64,000 bases of DNA from Propionimicrobium sp. PCR01-08-3 (lineage in GTDB: Bacteria > Actinomycetota > Actinomycetes > Propionibacteriales > Propionibacteriaceae). The notes beneath the pieces are model-generated. The model searched no databases, was not told where the DNA came from, and saw nothing but the letters and a program-made list of their open reading frames with translations. Positions 8,259 to 17,412 of the stretch are shown one piece after another; positions within the stretch are counted from its first letter, which is position 1, and every line of letters begins with the position of its first letter. Made by a program: the position numbers and the translations under genes. Location of the stretch: the NCBI RefSeq assembly GCF_030286045.1, contig NZ_CP127390.1, positions 1-64,000 of the forward strand, given 5' to 3'.

Positions 8259-9544
8259 ACGGAGAGAGCCAGCCAAGCGACTCGGACAGACGACTACTGA
8301 CTTCTGACGATGCGGAGAATGGCTCAGCCGGGCCAGCTGGAGCCGGGCCACGATCCCGCTCGGATTCCTTCATTGAAGCCACCAATCAAGGCCGGGATTC
8401 TGTAAATGATCGCAGGGATGCGTCGAGCGAGTCGGCCAACGTGGAGTCTGCGCAACCGACTGGAAAATCGACGATCATCTGGACCGCCCTCGGCGTGGTC
8501 GTGCTGCTCGCCCTCGGGATCGCCGTCCACGCCCTGACCGAATGGGTGCCCGCCGCGACCAAGGGAACCGGTTTCGGCCAGATCGCCAAGTCGATCGAAT
8601 TCCCCGTCTACGCGATCCTGGTCGGATTCGCAGCCAACGCCATTTTGTCCGTGCTCGGCGTCCGGCAGAAGATGTCGAAGGCCTTCCGCACCGAGTTCCT
8701 GATCAAGACCGGGCTGGTGCTGCTCGGTGCGTCCATCAACTTCGCGGTGATCGCCAAGGCCGCGCTGCCCGCGATCGCGCAGGCCTTCCTGCTGATCGCT
8801 GCGGTCTTCTTGTTCACCTGGTGGTTCTCCGGCCTTCTCGGGCTGGACGACAAGTTGCGCGCTCTGCTGAGTTCGGCCATCTCGATCTGTGGCGTTTCGG
8901 CCGCGGTCGCCGCCGCCGGCGCCGTACAGGCCAAGAAGGAGCAGCTGGCCTACACCGCCTCGCTGGTCATCGTCTTCGCGGTACCGATGATCTTCCTGCT
9001 GCCTTGGGCGTCCGGTCTGCTGGGGCTCAGCCCGGCGGTGACGGGCGCGTGGATCGGCGGCAATATCGATACCACTGCGGCTGTCACGGCCGCGGGCACC
9101 ATGGCCGGGGAGCAGCCGCTGCAGATCGCCACCATCGTCAAGGTCACTCAGAACGCCCTGCTCGGTGTGGTCGCTGTGGCGTTGACGATGTACTTCACGG
9201 TCAAGTCCGAACGGGCACAGGGCAACACGGGCATTCCCAAGCTCGGCACCTTGTGGCGCAGCTTCCCGAAGTTCGTGCTCGGTTTTCTGATCGCCTCGAT
9301 CGCGGCCACCGTCTTCGCGTCCAATGTCGACCCGGCCATCGCCGAACCCGCGATCGGGGTGGCCAATGACCTGCGCACCTGGTTCTTGATCCTGGCGTTC
9401 GTCAGCATCGGGCTTGAGTTCAGCTTTGGCTCGCTGAAGGAGGCCGGCTGGAAACCGGTGCTGGTCTTCGCGGCCGCCACCGTAGTGAACCTGCTGGTCG
9501 GGCTGCTGCTCGCCGTGATCTTGTGGAGCGGATTCAGCTTCTAG
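8255..9544 (+). CDS. YeiH/UPF0324 family putative sulfate exporter
   Basis: Polytopic inner-membrane protein of 429 residues. After a ~70-residue polar N-terminal region come about ten hydrophobic helices, including AFLLIAAVFLFTWWFSGLLGLD, SAISICGVSAAVAAAGAV, GAWIGGNIDTTAAVTAAG and TIVKVTQNALLGVVAV. The CGVSA and GNIDTTAAV motifs are family hallmarks. The family is called a sulfate or thiosulfate exporter on limited evidence, so the substrate is uncertain. The start GTG at 8255 lies in the GTGA overlap with the preceding small protein. The long low-complexity N-terminus before the first helix is unusual and may be a cytoplasmic linker. Confidence 0.88.
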   Translation: MNGESQPSDSDRRLLTSDDAENGSAGPAGAGPRSRSDSFIEATNQGRDSVNDRRDASSESANVESAQPTGKSTIIWTALGVVVLLALGIAVHALTEWVPAATKGTGFGQIAKSIEFPVYAILVGFAANAILSVLGVRQKMSKAFRTEFLIKTGLVLLGASINFAVIAKAALPAIAQAFLLIAAVFLFTWWFSGLLGLDDKLRALLSSAISICGVSAAVAAAGAVQAKKEQLAYTASLVIVFAVPMIFLLPWASGLLGLSPAVTGAWIGGNIDTTAAVTAAGTMAGEQPLQIATIVKVTQNALLGVVAVALTMYFTVKSERAQGNTGIPKLGTLWRSFPKFVLGFLIASIAATVFASNVDPAIAEPAIGVANDLRTWFLILAFVSIGLEFSFGSLKEAGWKPVLVFAAATVVNLLVGLLLAVILWSGFSF

Positions 9545-9940
9545 CGGGCTCCAAGGGGCCGGAATAGATCTGAAGCAGGTTTCTGGGTTCCGTCTGCTCA
9601 AGCCACGCGCATCGGACGAAACATACGCGGGGCGTTTGCCCAGCGCACTCCTGCGCCAGACCAATTGACGGGCCTTGTTATGAGCGATATCTGGATGTTC
9701 ATCGCGGCATTTCTCAATACCCTTAGCCCAGATCCGCCGATGGCATCGTAGCGAGCGGTACCGGGTGGGCGCGATGACAAGTCGAATAGCACGAGGGCAA
9801 CCTGGAAGATGGCTGCGCGTGGGAGACGCAGCCTGTGTGCTCGGAGGGGATAGGCAGTGAACGGGAATCATGGGTGACCAATAGCATTCGCCGAGGCGCG
9901 AATCGACCTGCCCGTGCACTGATGCGCCATGATGGGATGC
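9545..9940. other. intergenic region, nothing recognised
   Basis: About 395 bp after the exporter gene. Composition is slightly more AT-rich in parts, with short open frames only. I see no strong hairpin directly after the exporter stop. Confidence 0.4.
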
Positions 9941-10621
9941 GTGAGTAACCAGGTCGATTCTGCCGCTGGCGCCAACGGGCGGCAGACCCGTGTTGCGCTG
10001 CCGGCGAGGCTCCTCGAGGCCAAATCGATCGTCCTGTTGCCCGCCTGCACCTTGGACGAAGCAGTCGCCCCGGTCGAGATCCTGCTTGAAGAAGGGCTGC
10101 CGGTGGTGAGCATCCCCGCAGGCTCGCGGCTGACTCCCGCGATGTTACGCCGCACCTTCGGCGGAAGGATCGAGGTCGGCGTCCACGATCTGCGAACCGC
10201 GGACGACGCAGAGTGGGCCAAAACTGAGAAGGCGGCCTTTGCCCTCAGCCTGGGTGAGGACGCGGCCCGCAGTTCCATTCTTTTCGATGCCCGGATTCCG
10301 GAATGCCCGGACGCCCTCACCCCCACCGAGGTCAGAGCCCTCTGGAAACGGATCGAGACTGCGGCGGTTCAGGTTAATCCGGCAGGCGCACTCGGGGCGA
10401 ACTATCCGGGCCAACTGGCGGAGCTGATATCCGCCGATACCTTATTAATAAGTCGCGGTGCCGACAGTGTGCATGAGATCAAGGCCTGGCTGGCGGCCGG
10501 CGCGGTGGCCGTGTGCCTGGGCGAGAGGCTGACCGCCGATGCGTTCCGCCGCGGCAATCTGAGCTCCTTCCGGTCACGTATCCATCCGGTCGTGGACGCC
10601 CTTCGGCAGCCAAGAAGGTGA
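9941..10621 (+). CDS. KDPG/KHG aldolase-like protein
   Basis: A 226-residue cytoplasmic protein with the (beta/alpha)8 layout of 2-keto-3-deoxy-6-phosphogluconate aldolases. An N-terminal strand (IVLLPACTLDEAVAPVEILL) ends in a glycine turn, and the C-terminal phosphate-binding-like segment is IKAWLAAGAVAVCLGERL. The usual GTxL and lysine Schiff-base motifs are not obvious, so it may be a divergent or non-catalytic member. Start is ambiguous: GTG at 9941 is preferred over ATG at 9929 and 9932, but all have weak ribosome sites. It stands alone, with no Entner-Doudoroff partner nearby. Confidence 0.55.
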   Translation: MSNQVDSAAGANGRQTRVALPARLLEAKSIVLLPACTLDEAVAPVEILLEEGLPVVSIPAGSRLTPAMLRRTFGGRIEVGVHDLRTADDAEWAKTEKAAFALSLGEDAARSSILFDARIPECPDALTPTEVRALWKRIETAAVQVNPAGALGANYPGQLAELISADTLLISRGADSVHEIKAWLAAGAVAVCLGERLTADAFRRGNLSSFRSRIHPVVDALRQPRR

Positions 10622-10830
10622 CTCGTACGAGTCAACGGGCAATCACCGGTGATCACCGTCGGCACGAGAACACCGCCGGGCGGGTTTGGACGCCGGTCAA
10701 ACGAGATCGTAACGCCAACCGATTTGCGTCCTCAGAGAGGATCCCTGAGAATACCTGAAGACGCCTCTTAGGCGGCGACACGCCGGACGGGGAGTTTTTC
10801 TTCACAGGTTTCCGCGATGACTTGAGTTTG

Positions 10831-10860
10831 CCTGAGAAGATCCTTAAGCTTCTTCTCAGG
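10831..10860 (+). promoter_or_regulatory. leader hairpin before the cell-wall enzyme pair
   Basis: CCTGAGAAGA (10831-10840) pairs perfectly with TCTTCTCAGG (10851-10860), 14 bp before the CTGGGAG ribosome site of the next gene. An upstream CTCAG...CTGAG element and a CGCCT/AGGCG hairpin near 10765-10778 could give alternative pairings. It may be an attenuator. It does not match the c-di-AMP (ydaO) riboswitch often found before such genes. Confidence 0.45.
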
Positions 10861-10888
10861 AAGTCGCCAATTTAGCTGGGAGTTTTCA

Positions 10889-11881
10889 GTGACAGCACGC
10901 CGAGCAAGCCTCGACCTCGACACTGATTTCGACGACCCCACCATCTTTGCTTCGGTTCGCACGGGTGCACGCAGGGGGTTGATCGAAGACGCAGACATCA
11001 TTGATGAATCGCCTGTTACCGTCTTTGCCGCCCGCCGCGCGATCGCTGCCCCGATCAGCTTCGAACCGGACGAGGAGCTCAGCAGCACTCGTCCTCTCCC
11101 GAAGATCACCTCGGCCTCGCCGAAGTCCACCGGCAAATCGCCCAGGCTTCGCCGCGGACTCTTCGGTGTCGCAACTGTGGCCGCGGCGTCCGCAGTATTG
11201 ATCGTGCCAACCGCGGCCAGCACCGCCACCGCGCAATCGGCGCTATCCACCGGGACCATCGCGAGCAGCAGCACCGGATCGTCCGATCTGGTTATTCCCC
11301 TGACTCAGGCCGCAGCCGAGGAACGCGCCTCCCAGGCGTCACGGGGTGCCGAGGACGAGCGCTCATCTGTCATCGATCTGGCGGCGCAGGCTAAGGCTGC
11401 CGCGGAGGCGGAAGCTGCCCGGATCGCCGCTGAAGAGGCGGCCGCAGCGGAACAGGCAGCGGCTGACGAGGCAGCGCAGGCAGCTCAGCCCCAAGGCCAG
11501 CCAAGCACGGCGACCGGGACCGGCGTCACCGGCGGTTCATGCGCCTTCGATGGCTCGCGCCTCGGGCTGACGTCCAACGCCTACGCGACCTTCCAGGCGG
11601 TGTGCGCACAGTTCCCGAATGTCACCTCGTACGGTGGCCAGCGGCCATCCGCCGACGACCACGGTGAGGGACGCGCCGTCGACATCATGATCAGCGGACC
11701 CGACGGTTGGCAGATCGCCAACTGGCTGGTGGCGAACGCTGGCACGCTGAACGTTGAATACGTCATCTATGAACAGAGCATGTGGGGGAGTTGGGCGCCG
11801 GGCGCCGGCTTCGTCGGAATGGAAGACCGCGGCTCTGTGACCCAAAATCACTACGACCACGTGCACGTCACGGTACTCTGA
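10889..11881 (+). CDS. membrane-anchored cell-wall protein with ARB_07466-like C-terminal domain
   Basis: A 330-residue protein. A ~90-residue acidic N-terminus is followed by a basic stretch and one membrane helix at about 92-112 (GVATVAAASAVLIVPTAAS). Next comes an extracytoplasmic Ala/Glu-rich coiled coil at about 155-205. The C-terminal domain (about 215-330) contains CAFDGSRLGL, SYGGQRPSADDHGEGRAVDI and NHYDHVHVTV, with conserved H, D and two late histidines. This resembles the M15/DD-peptidase-like fold of ARB_07466-type domains, so peptidoglycan cleavage is plausible. Start is GTG 10889 with CTGGGAG upstream. It is the first of two paralogous genes that share the N-terminal chassis but end in different domains. 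Confidence 0.75.
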   Translation: MTARRASLDLDTDFDDPTIFASVRTGARRGLIEDADIIDESPVTVFAARRAIAAPISFEPDEELSSTRPLPKITSASPKSTGKSPRLRRGLFGVATVAAASAVLIVPTAASTATAQSALSTGTIASSSTGSSDLVIPLTQAAAEERASQASRGAEDERSSVIDLAAQAKAAAEAEAARIAAEEAAAAEQAAADEAAQAAQPQGQPSTATGTGVTGGSCAFDGSRLGLTSNAYATFQAVCAQFPNVTSYGGQRPSADDHGEGRAVDIMISGPDGWQIANWLVANAGTLNVEYVIYEQSMWGSWAPGAGFVGMEDRGSVTQNHYDHVHVTVL

Positions 11882-11913
11882 CCCAGGCACATCGCAACAC
11901 TAAGGATTGATAA

Positions 11914-12969
11914 ATGAGCGCACGAAGGGCACTTCTCGAGCCGGTTGATTCCGCCTCCGAGGTTACCGACGTCATACCGCAGTCCTGTGCGAAGCGCGCC
12001 ATGCCGGCCCCCCGGCTGGAGCTCGTGGACGACACGCTGCTCAGTGTTTCCGCTGCCCGCCGGGCGAAGCTCGCGATTGATGCGCCGATCGGCTTCGAGC
12101 CGGACGAGCCGCTCACCAGTACCCGCAAGCTCGCTGCGATCAGCACTGCCAAGCCGAAGTCTCGCGGCCTGCATTCACGGCTGCAGCGGGGCCTGATGGG
12201 TGCGGCAGCGGTGGCCACCGCGAGCGCGGCCCTCATCGTCCCGAATCTTTCGAGCACTGTCACGGCTGCTGAACCTGCGTTGCCGGGAAGCACCATCAAC
12301 TACAACCCGCAGAGCAGCGACCTGGCCGTCCCGCTCACCCAGGACGAGGCTCAGGACCGGGTCTCGCAGGCGTCCCGTGGCGATGACGCGGTGGCGGACG
12401 CGCGCGGCAGCGACCTGAAGGCCGCGGTTGACGCGAAGGCTGCTGCCGAAGCAGAGGCCGAGGCCCAGCGCCAAGCCGAGGCCGCTGAAGCTGCTCGTCA
12501 GGCCGAAGCGGACGAAGCTGCGGCTGCTGCTCAGACGGCCACCCAGTCCACTCAGGACACTTCTACAACCGGCTCGGGCAATAGCAGCGGTACGACGACG
12601 ACCACGTCTTATCCCACTGCTACCGGTAGTGCCGCCGCGGACGCCGCACTGAGCATGATCGGCGTCCCCTACGCTTGGGGCGGTACCACGCCGAGCGGGT
12701 TCGACTGCTCGGGCTTGATGATGTGGGCCTATGCGCAGCAGGGTGTCAGTATTCCGAGAGATACCTATGGTCAGATGGGCGCGGGCACCGCTGTGTCTTC
12801 TGCCGATGCCTTACAGCCAGGCGATTTGGTCTTCTTCTACGGTGGCAGCCACGTTGGCATGTATATCGGCGGCGGGAATGTTGTGCACGCGCCGACTTCG
12901 GGACAAACCGTGACGATTGCTTCTATTTCCTCAATGGGCGGTGCCACCGCGATGCGTCACATCGGCTAG
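11914..12969 (+). CDS. membrane-anchored NlpC/P60 peptidoglycan endopeptidase
   Basis: A 351-residue protein with the same layout as its upstream neighbour: acidic N-terminus (RRALLEPVD; PIGFEPDEPLTSTRKLAAI), membrane helix at about 92-112, and Ala/Glu coiled coil at about 160-210. The C-terminal NlpC/P60 domain spans about 235-351. The catalytic Cys265 lies in GFDCSGLMMWAY, the first histidine in GSHVGMYIG, and the third polar residue is in VVHAPTSG. NlpC/P60 enzymes cut D-Glu to diamino-acid bonds in peptidoglycan stems. The gap to the upstream gene is 32 bp, so they are probably co-transcribed. A strong hairpin follows at 12994. Confidence 0.88.
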   Translation: MSARRALLEPVDSASEVTDVIPQSCAKRAMPAPRLELVDDTLLSVSAARRAKLAIDAPIGFEPDEPLTSTRKLAAISTAKPKSRGLHSRLQRGLMGAAAVATASAALIVPNLSSTVTAAEPALPGSTINYNPQSSDLAVPLTQDEAQDRVSQASRGDDAVADARGSDLKAAVDAKAAAEAEAEAQRQAEAAEAARQAEADEAAAAAQTATQSTQDTSTTGSGNSSGTTTTTSYPTATGSAAADAALSMIGVPYAWGGTTPSGFDCSGLMMWAYAQQGVSIPRDTYGQMGAGTAVSSADALQPGDLVFFYGGSHVGMYIGGGNVVHAPTSGQTVTIASISSMGGATAMRHIG

Positions 12970-12993
12970 TCGCGGCCTCACTAGCATGTTGCT

Positions 12994-13024
12994 TCATGCA
13001 CCTCGCGTTTCGCGGGGTGCATGA
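12994..13024 (+). terminator. intrinsic terminator after the cell-wall enzyme pair
   Basis: TCATGCACC pairs with GGTGCATGA, with a further CGCG/CGCG stem inside. It is followed by GCTTTCTC. It lies 25 bp past the NlpC/P60 stop. Confidence 0.7.
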
Positions 13025-13108
13025 GCTTTCTCGCCTCATATTCGAGGAGCAGCGCGCAATTTTCGGGCGGACCTCGCTCCATATGAGTGAAACCCCTAAG
13101 CTGGCCCC

Positions 13109-14779
13109 ATGCGTACTCCGGTTGATGCGACTGCCACTCCCGCTTGGGCCGAACTCGCCAGTCTCTATGGCAGCCTGAATGTCGATTTCCGCGCCTGGTT
13201 CGCTGACGATCCGGGCCGCGCCCAGCGGCTGTCTCTGGCCGCTGCCGATCTCTATGCCGACCTTTCCAAGAACTATCTGACCGACGAGATCAGGGATGCC
13301 CTCGTCCGGCTGGCCGAGCAGGTCGACGTGCCCGGGCACCGGGACGCGATGTTCGCGGGCGAGCGGATCAACACTACTGAGGACCGCTCAGTACTACATA
13401 CCGCGCTGCGGCAGCCTCGCGATGCCGAGGTCGTGGTAGACGGGGTCAACGTTGTCGAGCAGGTGCATGAGGTGCTCGACCGGATGTATGCCTTTGCCGA
13501 GAAGATCCGCTCAGGCGAGTGGGTAGGCGTCACCGGCAAGCCCATTCGCACCGTCATCAACATCGGGATCGGCGGATCCGATCTTGGTCCGGTGATGGTC
13601 TACGAGGCACTGAAGCCCTACCACCACGATGGCATCGAGTGCCGGTACATCAGCAATATCGACCCTGCCGACGTCTATGAAACGACCCATGACGCCGATC
13701 CCGAAACCACGCTGTTCATCGTCGCGTCCAAGACCTTCACCACTTTGGAGACGATGACCAACGCCCGGATGGCGAAGAACTGGCTGCTGAATTCGCTCAG
13801 CACCGCGGGCGTCATCACCGATGATGCGCAGCGCGAGGAGACCATCAAGCGCCACTTCGTCGCGGTGTCGACGAATCTCGAAAAGGTCGCGGAGTTCGGC
13901 ATCGATCCCGAGAACGCATTTGGCTTCTGGGATTGGGTCGGTGGACGCTATTCGGTCGATTCGGCGGTCGGGCTATCCGACATCATCGCCATCGGTCCGG
14001 AGAACTGGCAGAGCTTCTTGGCCGGTTTCCACGCGATGGACGAGCATTTCCGCACCGCGCCGCTGGCCGAGAACCTCCCGGTCATGATGGGCATGCTGAA
14101 CGTTTGGTACAACAACTTCTACGATGCCCAGTCGCATGCCGTGCTGCCTTATGCGCAGTATCTGCACCGCTTCCCGGCCTATCTGCAGCAGCTGACGATG
14201 GAATCCAACGGCAAGCGGACGCGCTGGGATGCGTCCCCGGTCAATCTGCAGACCGGGGAGGTCTTCTGGGGCGAGCCCGGCACCAACGGCCAGCACGCGT
14301 TCTACCAGCTGATTCATCAGGGCACCAAGGTGATTCCGGCCGACTTCATCGCGCCAGTGAATCCGGGCCACGCGCTTCGTGAGGGCGGCACCGACGTGCA
14401 CGCGCTCTTCTTGTCGAATTTCTTCGCGCAGACGGCCGCGCTAGCGTTCGGCAAGACGGCCGACGAGGTGCGCGCGGAAGGGACGGCGGAGGAGATCGTG
14501 GAGGCTCGGGTCTTCCCGGGCAACAAGCCGACGACCTCGATCATGGTGCCAGAGCTCAGCCCGCGGATCCTCGGCGAGCTGATTGCGCTGTACGAGCACA
14601 TCACCTTCGTCGAAGGTGCCGTATGGGGCGTCAACTCGTTCGATCAGTGGGGTGTCGAGCTCGGCAAGAAGCTCGCGCTCGAGATCGCTCCCGCCGTTAC
14701 CGGGGACGATGGGGCCCTCGACAAGCAGGATGCCTCGACCAAGAACCTGATCGATTTCTACCGGGAGCACCGCATCTAG
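13109..14779 (+). CDS. pgi: glucose-6-phosphate isomerase
   Basis: Interconverts glucose 6-phosphate and fructose 6-phosphate in the cytoplasm. It has 556 residues, normal for the long bacterial form. Visible features are [19 protein letters not shown], the SIS-domain segment [22 protein letters not shown]-type signature 1 [13 protein letters not shown], the [12 protein letters not shown] segment with a catalytic histidine, and signature 2 [13 protein letters not shown] near the C-terminus. Start ATG 13109 gives the expected N-terminus. It appears monocistronic, with terminators upstream and its own gap downstream. With the nearby polyphosphate glucokinase it feeds glycolysis or the pentose phosphate route. 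Confidence 0.98.
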   Translation: MRTPVDATATPAWAELASLYGSLNVDFRAWFADDPGRAQRLSLAAADLYADLSKNYLTDEIRDALVRLAEQVDVPGHRDAMFAGERINTTEDRSVLHTALRQPRDAEVVVDGVNVVEQVHEVLDRMYAFAEKIRSGEWVGVTGKPIRTVINIGIGGSDLGPVMVYEALKPYHHDGIECRYISNIDPADVYETTHDADPETTLFIVASKTFTTLETMTNARMAKNWLLNSLSTAGVITDDAQREETIKRHFVAVSTNLEKVAEFGIDPENAFGFWDWVGGRYSVDSAVGLSDIIAIGPENWQSFLAGFHAMDEHFRTAPLAENLPVMMGMLNVWYNNFYDAQSHAVLPYAQYLHRFPAYLQQLTMESNGKRTRWDASPVNLQTGEVFWGEPGTNGQHAFYQLIHQGTKVIPADFIAPVNPGHALREGGTDVHALFLSNFFAQTAALAFGKTADEVRAEGTAEEIVEARVFPGNKPTTSIMVPELSPRILGELIALYEHITFVEGAVWGVNSFDQWGVELGKKLALEIAPAVTGDDGALDKQDASTKNLIDFYREHRI

Positions 14780-14889
14780 TTGTGCAGCTCGGGCCTGATC
14801 GTCGGCAACGAGTTTGGCCGAGGGGCACGTCGGCGCAGATCGACTGTGTTGGCGTGCCTCCATCTTGCCGATTCACGTAAGGTGGGCTC

Positions 14890-15534
14890 ATGCGCATACT
14901 CGGGCGGGCGCTGGTCGCACTTCTGATTCTTGCCCTGCTCGTGGTGGGCGGGCCGTGGGCTGCCGTTCAGGTCATGTCGATCGACCGCACCTGGACGGAT
15001 GCGGACGAGGCTCCCGCGCGCGACGTCGGCCTCGTGATGGGCGCGGCAACGATCGGCGGACTCTCTCCTTCCGGGTACTTGCAGGCCCGGCTCGACGTGG
15101 CGCTCGAGCTATGGAAGCAGGGCAAGATCACGGTGTTCATCGTGACCGGCAGCACCAGCGACAACGAGCCCGCCGTGATGCGCGACTATCTCGTCCAGAA
15201 CGGCGTTGATCCGCTGGACGTCATTGAGGACGAGGGAGGCCTGTCCTCGTATTCGTCCTGCGTCCGGGCGAAAGAAGTTTTCGGCGTCGATCAGCTGACA
15301 GTGATCTCGCAGAGCTACCACGTTCCGCGCACCGTCGCCACCTGCCGGATGGTCGGTGTCGATGCGATTGGGGTCGGCGATGACGAGCGCGAAGACAACG
15401 ACGCCCTGCGCAGCTATAAGCGCCGCGAGCTCGCCGCCAACATGAAGATGATCTACGACGTCCTGACGAAAACCGATGTCGGCACCCTGACCTACGACCC
15501 GTCCGTGCAGGACGCCCTTGCCCGTCATCGCTGA
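14890..15534 (+). CDS. SanA/YdcF-like DUF218 membrane-anchored protein
   Basis: A 214-residue protein with an N-terminal membrane anchor (LVALLILALLVVGGPWAAVQ) and an extracytoplasmic DUF218 domain. Typical elements are DVGLVMGAATIGG, LQARLDVALELWKQGK, FIVTGSTSDNEP and EDEGGLSSYSSCVRAKEVFG, followed by TVISQSYHVPRTVATCRMVG. SanA proteins are linked to envelope integrity and vancomycin exclusion in enterobacteria; the biochemical activity is not settled. Immediately after its stop begins a series of stem-loop repeats. The start ATG 14890 is supported by AAGGTGG upstream. Confidence 0.88.
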   Translation: MRILGRALVALLILALLVVGGPWAAVQVMSIDRTWTDADEAPARDVGLVMGAATIGGLSPSGYLQARLDVALELWKQGKITVFIVTGSTSDNEPAVMRDYLVQNGVDPLDVIEDEGGLSSYSSCVRAKEVFGVDQLTVISQSYHVPRTVATCRMVGVDAIGVGDDEREDNDALRSYKRRELAANMKMIYDVLTKTDVGTLTYDPSVQDALARHR

Positions 15535-15711
15535 TTGAGGCGAGAGCAGAAACGAGCTTGCTCGTTTCTGCCGAGCCGATTGAAAGCGATTGACGAACAG
15601 AGTGAGAAACACAGGTGATTGAGACGAGAGAAAAGAACGCTTGCGTTCTTTTCCGAGCCGATTGAACCTGTTGAACGAGCGAGAGCGAGAAGCATCGCTG
15701 ATTGAGCCGAT
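15532..15711 (+). repeat. two and a half stem-loop repeat units with different but paired stems
   Basis: Unit 1 (15532-15584) and unit 2 (15616-15666) share the frame TGATTGAG(G/A)CGAGAG, stem, CTTG loop, stem, CCGAGCCGATTGAA. The stems differ completely: GCAGAAACGAG/CTCGTTTCTGC in unit 1 and GAAAAGAACG/CGTTCTTTTC in unit 2, yet both pair perfectly. A truncated third start is at 15699-15711. The array overlaps the last codon and stop of the SanA-like gene and ends just before argS. Confidence 0.75.
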
Positions 15712-15748
15712 TCCGGCCCAACCGGTGCGAGGTGAGAGAATGGTCAGC

Positions 15749-17392
15749 ATGTCTTCACTGCCGTCTCTTCTCTCGCAGCGGGTCCAAGCAGTTGCCGGGG
15801 CAGACCCCGAACTGCGTCCGGCCACCAAACCGCAATTCGGACACTTTCAGTCGAATGTCGCGCTGCGGCTGGCCAAGCAGGAAGGCGCCAAGCCGCGCGA
15901 TGTCGCTCAGCGCATCGTCGACGCCCTCGATCTGGACGATCTGTGTGAGACCCCCGAGATCGCCGGGCCCGGCTTCATCAACTTCCGGTTGCGTTCCGAC
16001 GTGCTGGCCCGCACCGTCAGCGATCAACTCGCCGATCCCAAGGCAGGCATTGCGCAGACCACCGAGCCCAAGCGGATCGTGATCGACTATTCGTCCCCGA
16101 ATGTCGCCAAGCAGATGCACGTCGGGCACCTGCGCTCCACCATCATCGGCGACTGCTTCAGGCGAGTGTTGAGCGCGCAAGGCCACACCGTCATCGCGCA
16201 GAACCACATCGGTGACTGGGGACGCCAGTTCGGCATGCTGATCGAGCAGATCAACGATGAGAAACTCGATCTCGACACCCTCGACCTGCCCGGCGCAGAG
16301 GCGCTCTATCGTCGCGCCAACGCACACCTGAACGAGGACGAAGCGTTCGCTGAGCGCGCGCGAGAACGCGTGGTGAAGCTGCAATCAGGCGATCCGGAGA
16401 CCAAGGCGCAGTGGCAACAACTCATCTCGATTTCGCTGGCAGGTTTCAACCGCACCTACCGGCGGATGAATGTGCTGCTATCTGATAAGGACGTGGCGGG
16501 GGAGTCGACCTACAACGACATGCTTGCCGCTGTGGCCGATGATCTCGAATCCCGTGGCATAGCGGTGCACGATTCGGGAGCGTTGGTGGTTTTCGTCGAC
16601 GGCTTCGATGCGCCTGCGATCATCCGTAACTCTGCGGGCGGCTACGGCTACGACGCCACTGATCTCGCGGCTATCAGGCATCGGATAGACGATCTGGACG
16701 CCGACCGCATCGTCTACGTCACCGACGCCCGGCAGGCGAACCATTTCAAGTTGGTCTTCTCCATCGCGCGCCGGGCCGGTTACCTACCCGATGACGTGCA
16801 GGTGCAGCACGTTGGCTTCGGCATGGTGCTGGGCCCGGGAGGCACGCCGATCAAGACTCGGGATGGCGGCACCGTCACCCTCGAAAGTCTGCTGGACGAA
16901 GCCGAGGAGCATGCGTCCCCGCAGATCGCGCTGGCCGCTATCAAGTACGCGGACCTGTCGAACAGCCTGCAGAAGGACTACGTGTTCGATGCCGAACGGA
17001 TGACCCAGACCACCGGCGACACAGGCCCCTATCTGCAGTACGCCCATTCGCGTTGCGCCGGCATCTTGCGTGAGGCCGCGGCCAGATCGCTCGTGTCGTC
17101 TGATGCCACCACCATCACGGTGCTGGATGAGCCCGCCGAGCAGGAACTCGCCTTGTGGCTCACGCGCTTCGGCGAGATGGTGCAGGTGGTTGCCGATGAG
17201 CTGACCCCGCACAAACTGTGCACGTACCTGTTCGAGCTCGCCACCAAGTTCTCGGCGTTCTACGAGAAGTGCCCGGTGCTCAAGAGCGACGGCGACGTGC
17301 GCAGCTCCAGGCTGGCCCTGGTTGCCGCGACGAAGCAGGTGCTGGCCACCGGTCTGGATCTGCTCGGGATCATCGCTCCCGACCGTATGTGA
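15749..17392 (+). CDS. argS: arginyl-tRNA synthetase
   Basis: Charges tRNA-Arg in the cytoplasm. It has 547 residues, typical for class I ArgRS. The N-terminal Add-1 domain contains KPQFGHFQSNVALRLAK. The HIGH-type motif is HVGH in SPNVAKQMHVGHLRSTIIGD. Family segments NHIGDWGRQFGMLI, YVTDARQANHFKLVF, HVGFGMVLGPGGTPIKTRDG, QTTGDTGPYLQYAHSR and the C-terminal anticodon-binding helices are all present. I chose ATG 15749 (MSSLPSLLSQR), which sits about 10 nt after a GGTGAGAG site; ATG 15740 is an alternative. The longer upstream frame runs through the stem-loop repeats and is not used. Confidence 0.97.
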   Translation: MSSLPSLLSQRVQAVAGADPELRPATKPQFGHFQSNVALRLAKQEGAKPRDVAQRIVDALDLDDLCETPEIAGPGFINFRLRSDVLARTVSDQLADPKAGIAQTTEPKRIVIDYSSPNVAKQMHVGHLRSTIIGDCFRRVLSAQGHTVIAQNHIGDWGRQFGMLIEQINDEKLDLDTLDLPGAEALYRRANAHLNEDEAFAERARERVVKLQSGDPETKAQWQQLISISLAGFNRTYRRMNVLLSDKDVAGESTYNDMLAAVADDLESRGIAVHDSGALVVFVDGFDAPAIIRNSAGGYGYDATDLAAIRHRIDDLDADRIVYVTDARQANHFKLVFSIARRAGYLPDDVQVQHVGFGMVLGPGGTPIKTRDGGTVTLESLLDEAEEHASPQIALAAIKYADLSNSLQKDYVFDAERMTQTTGDTGPYLQYAHSRCAGILREAAARSLVSSDATTITVLDEPAEQELALWLTRFGEMVQVVADELTPHKLCTYLFELATKFSAFYEKCPVLKSDGDVRSSRLALVAATKQVLATGLDLLGIIAPDRM

Positions 17393-17412
17393 GTCTGGTT
17401 GCCCGGCAAATC

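Noticed and set aside
10622-10888. c-di-AMP (ydaO) riboswitch before the cell-wall genes
   Set aside because: Expected by context, but the conserved GGGGAACC and GAGCCCG-type segments are not visible.
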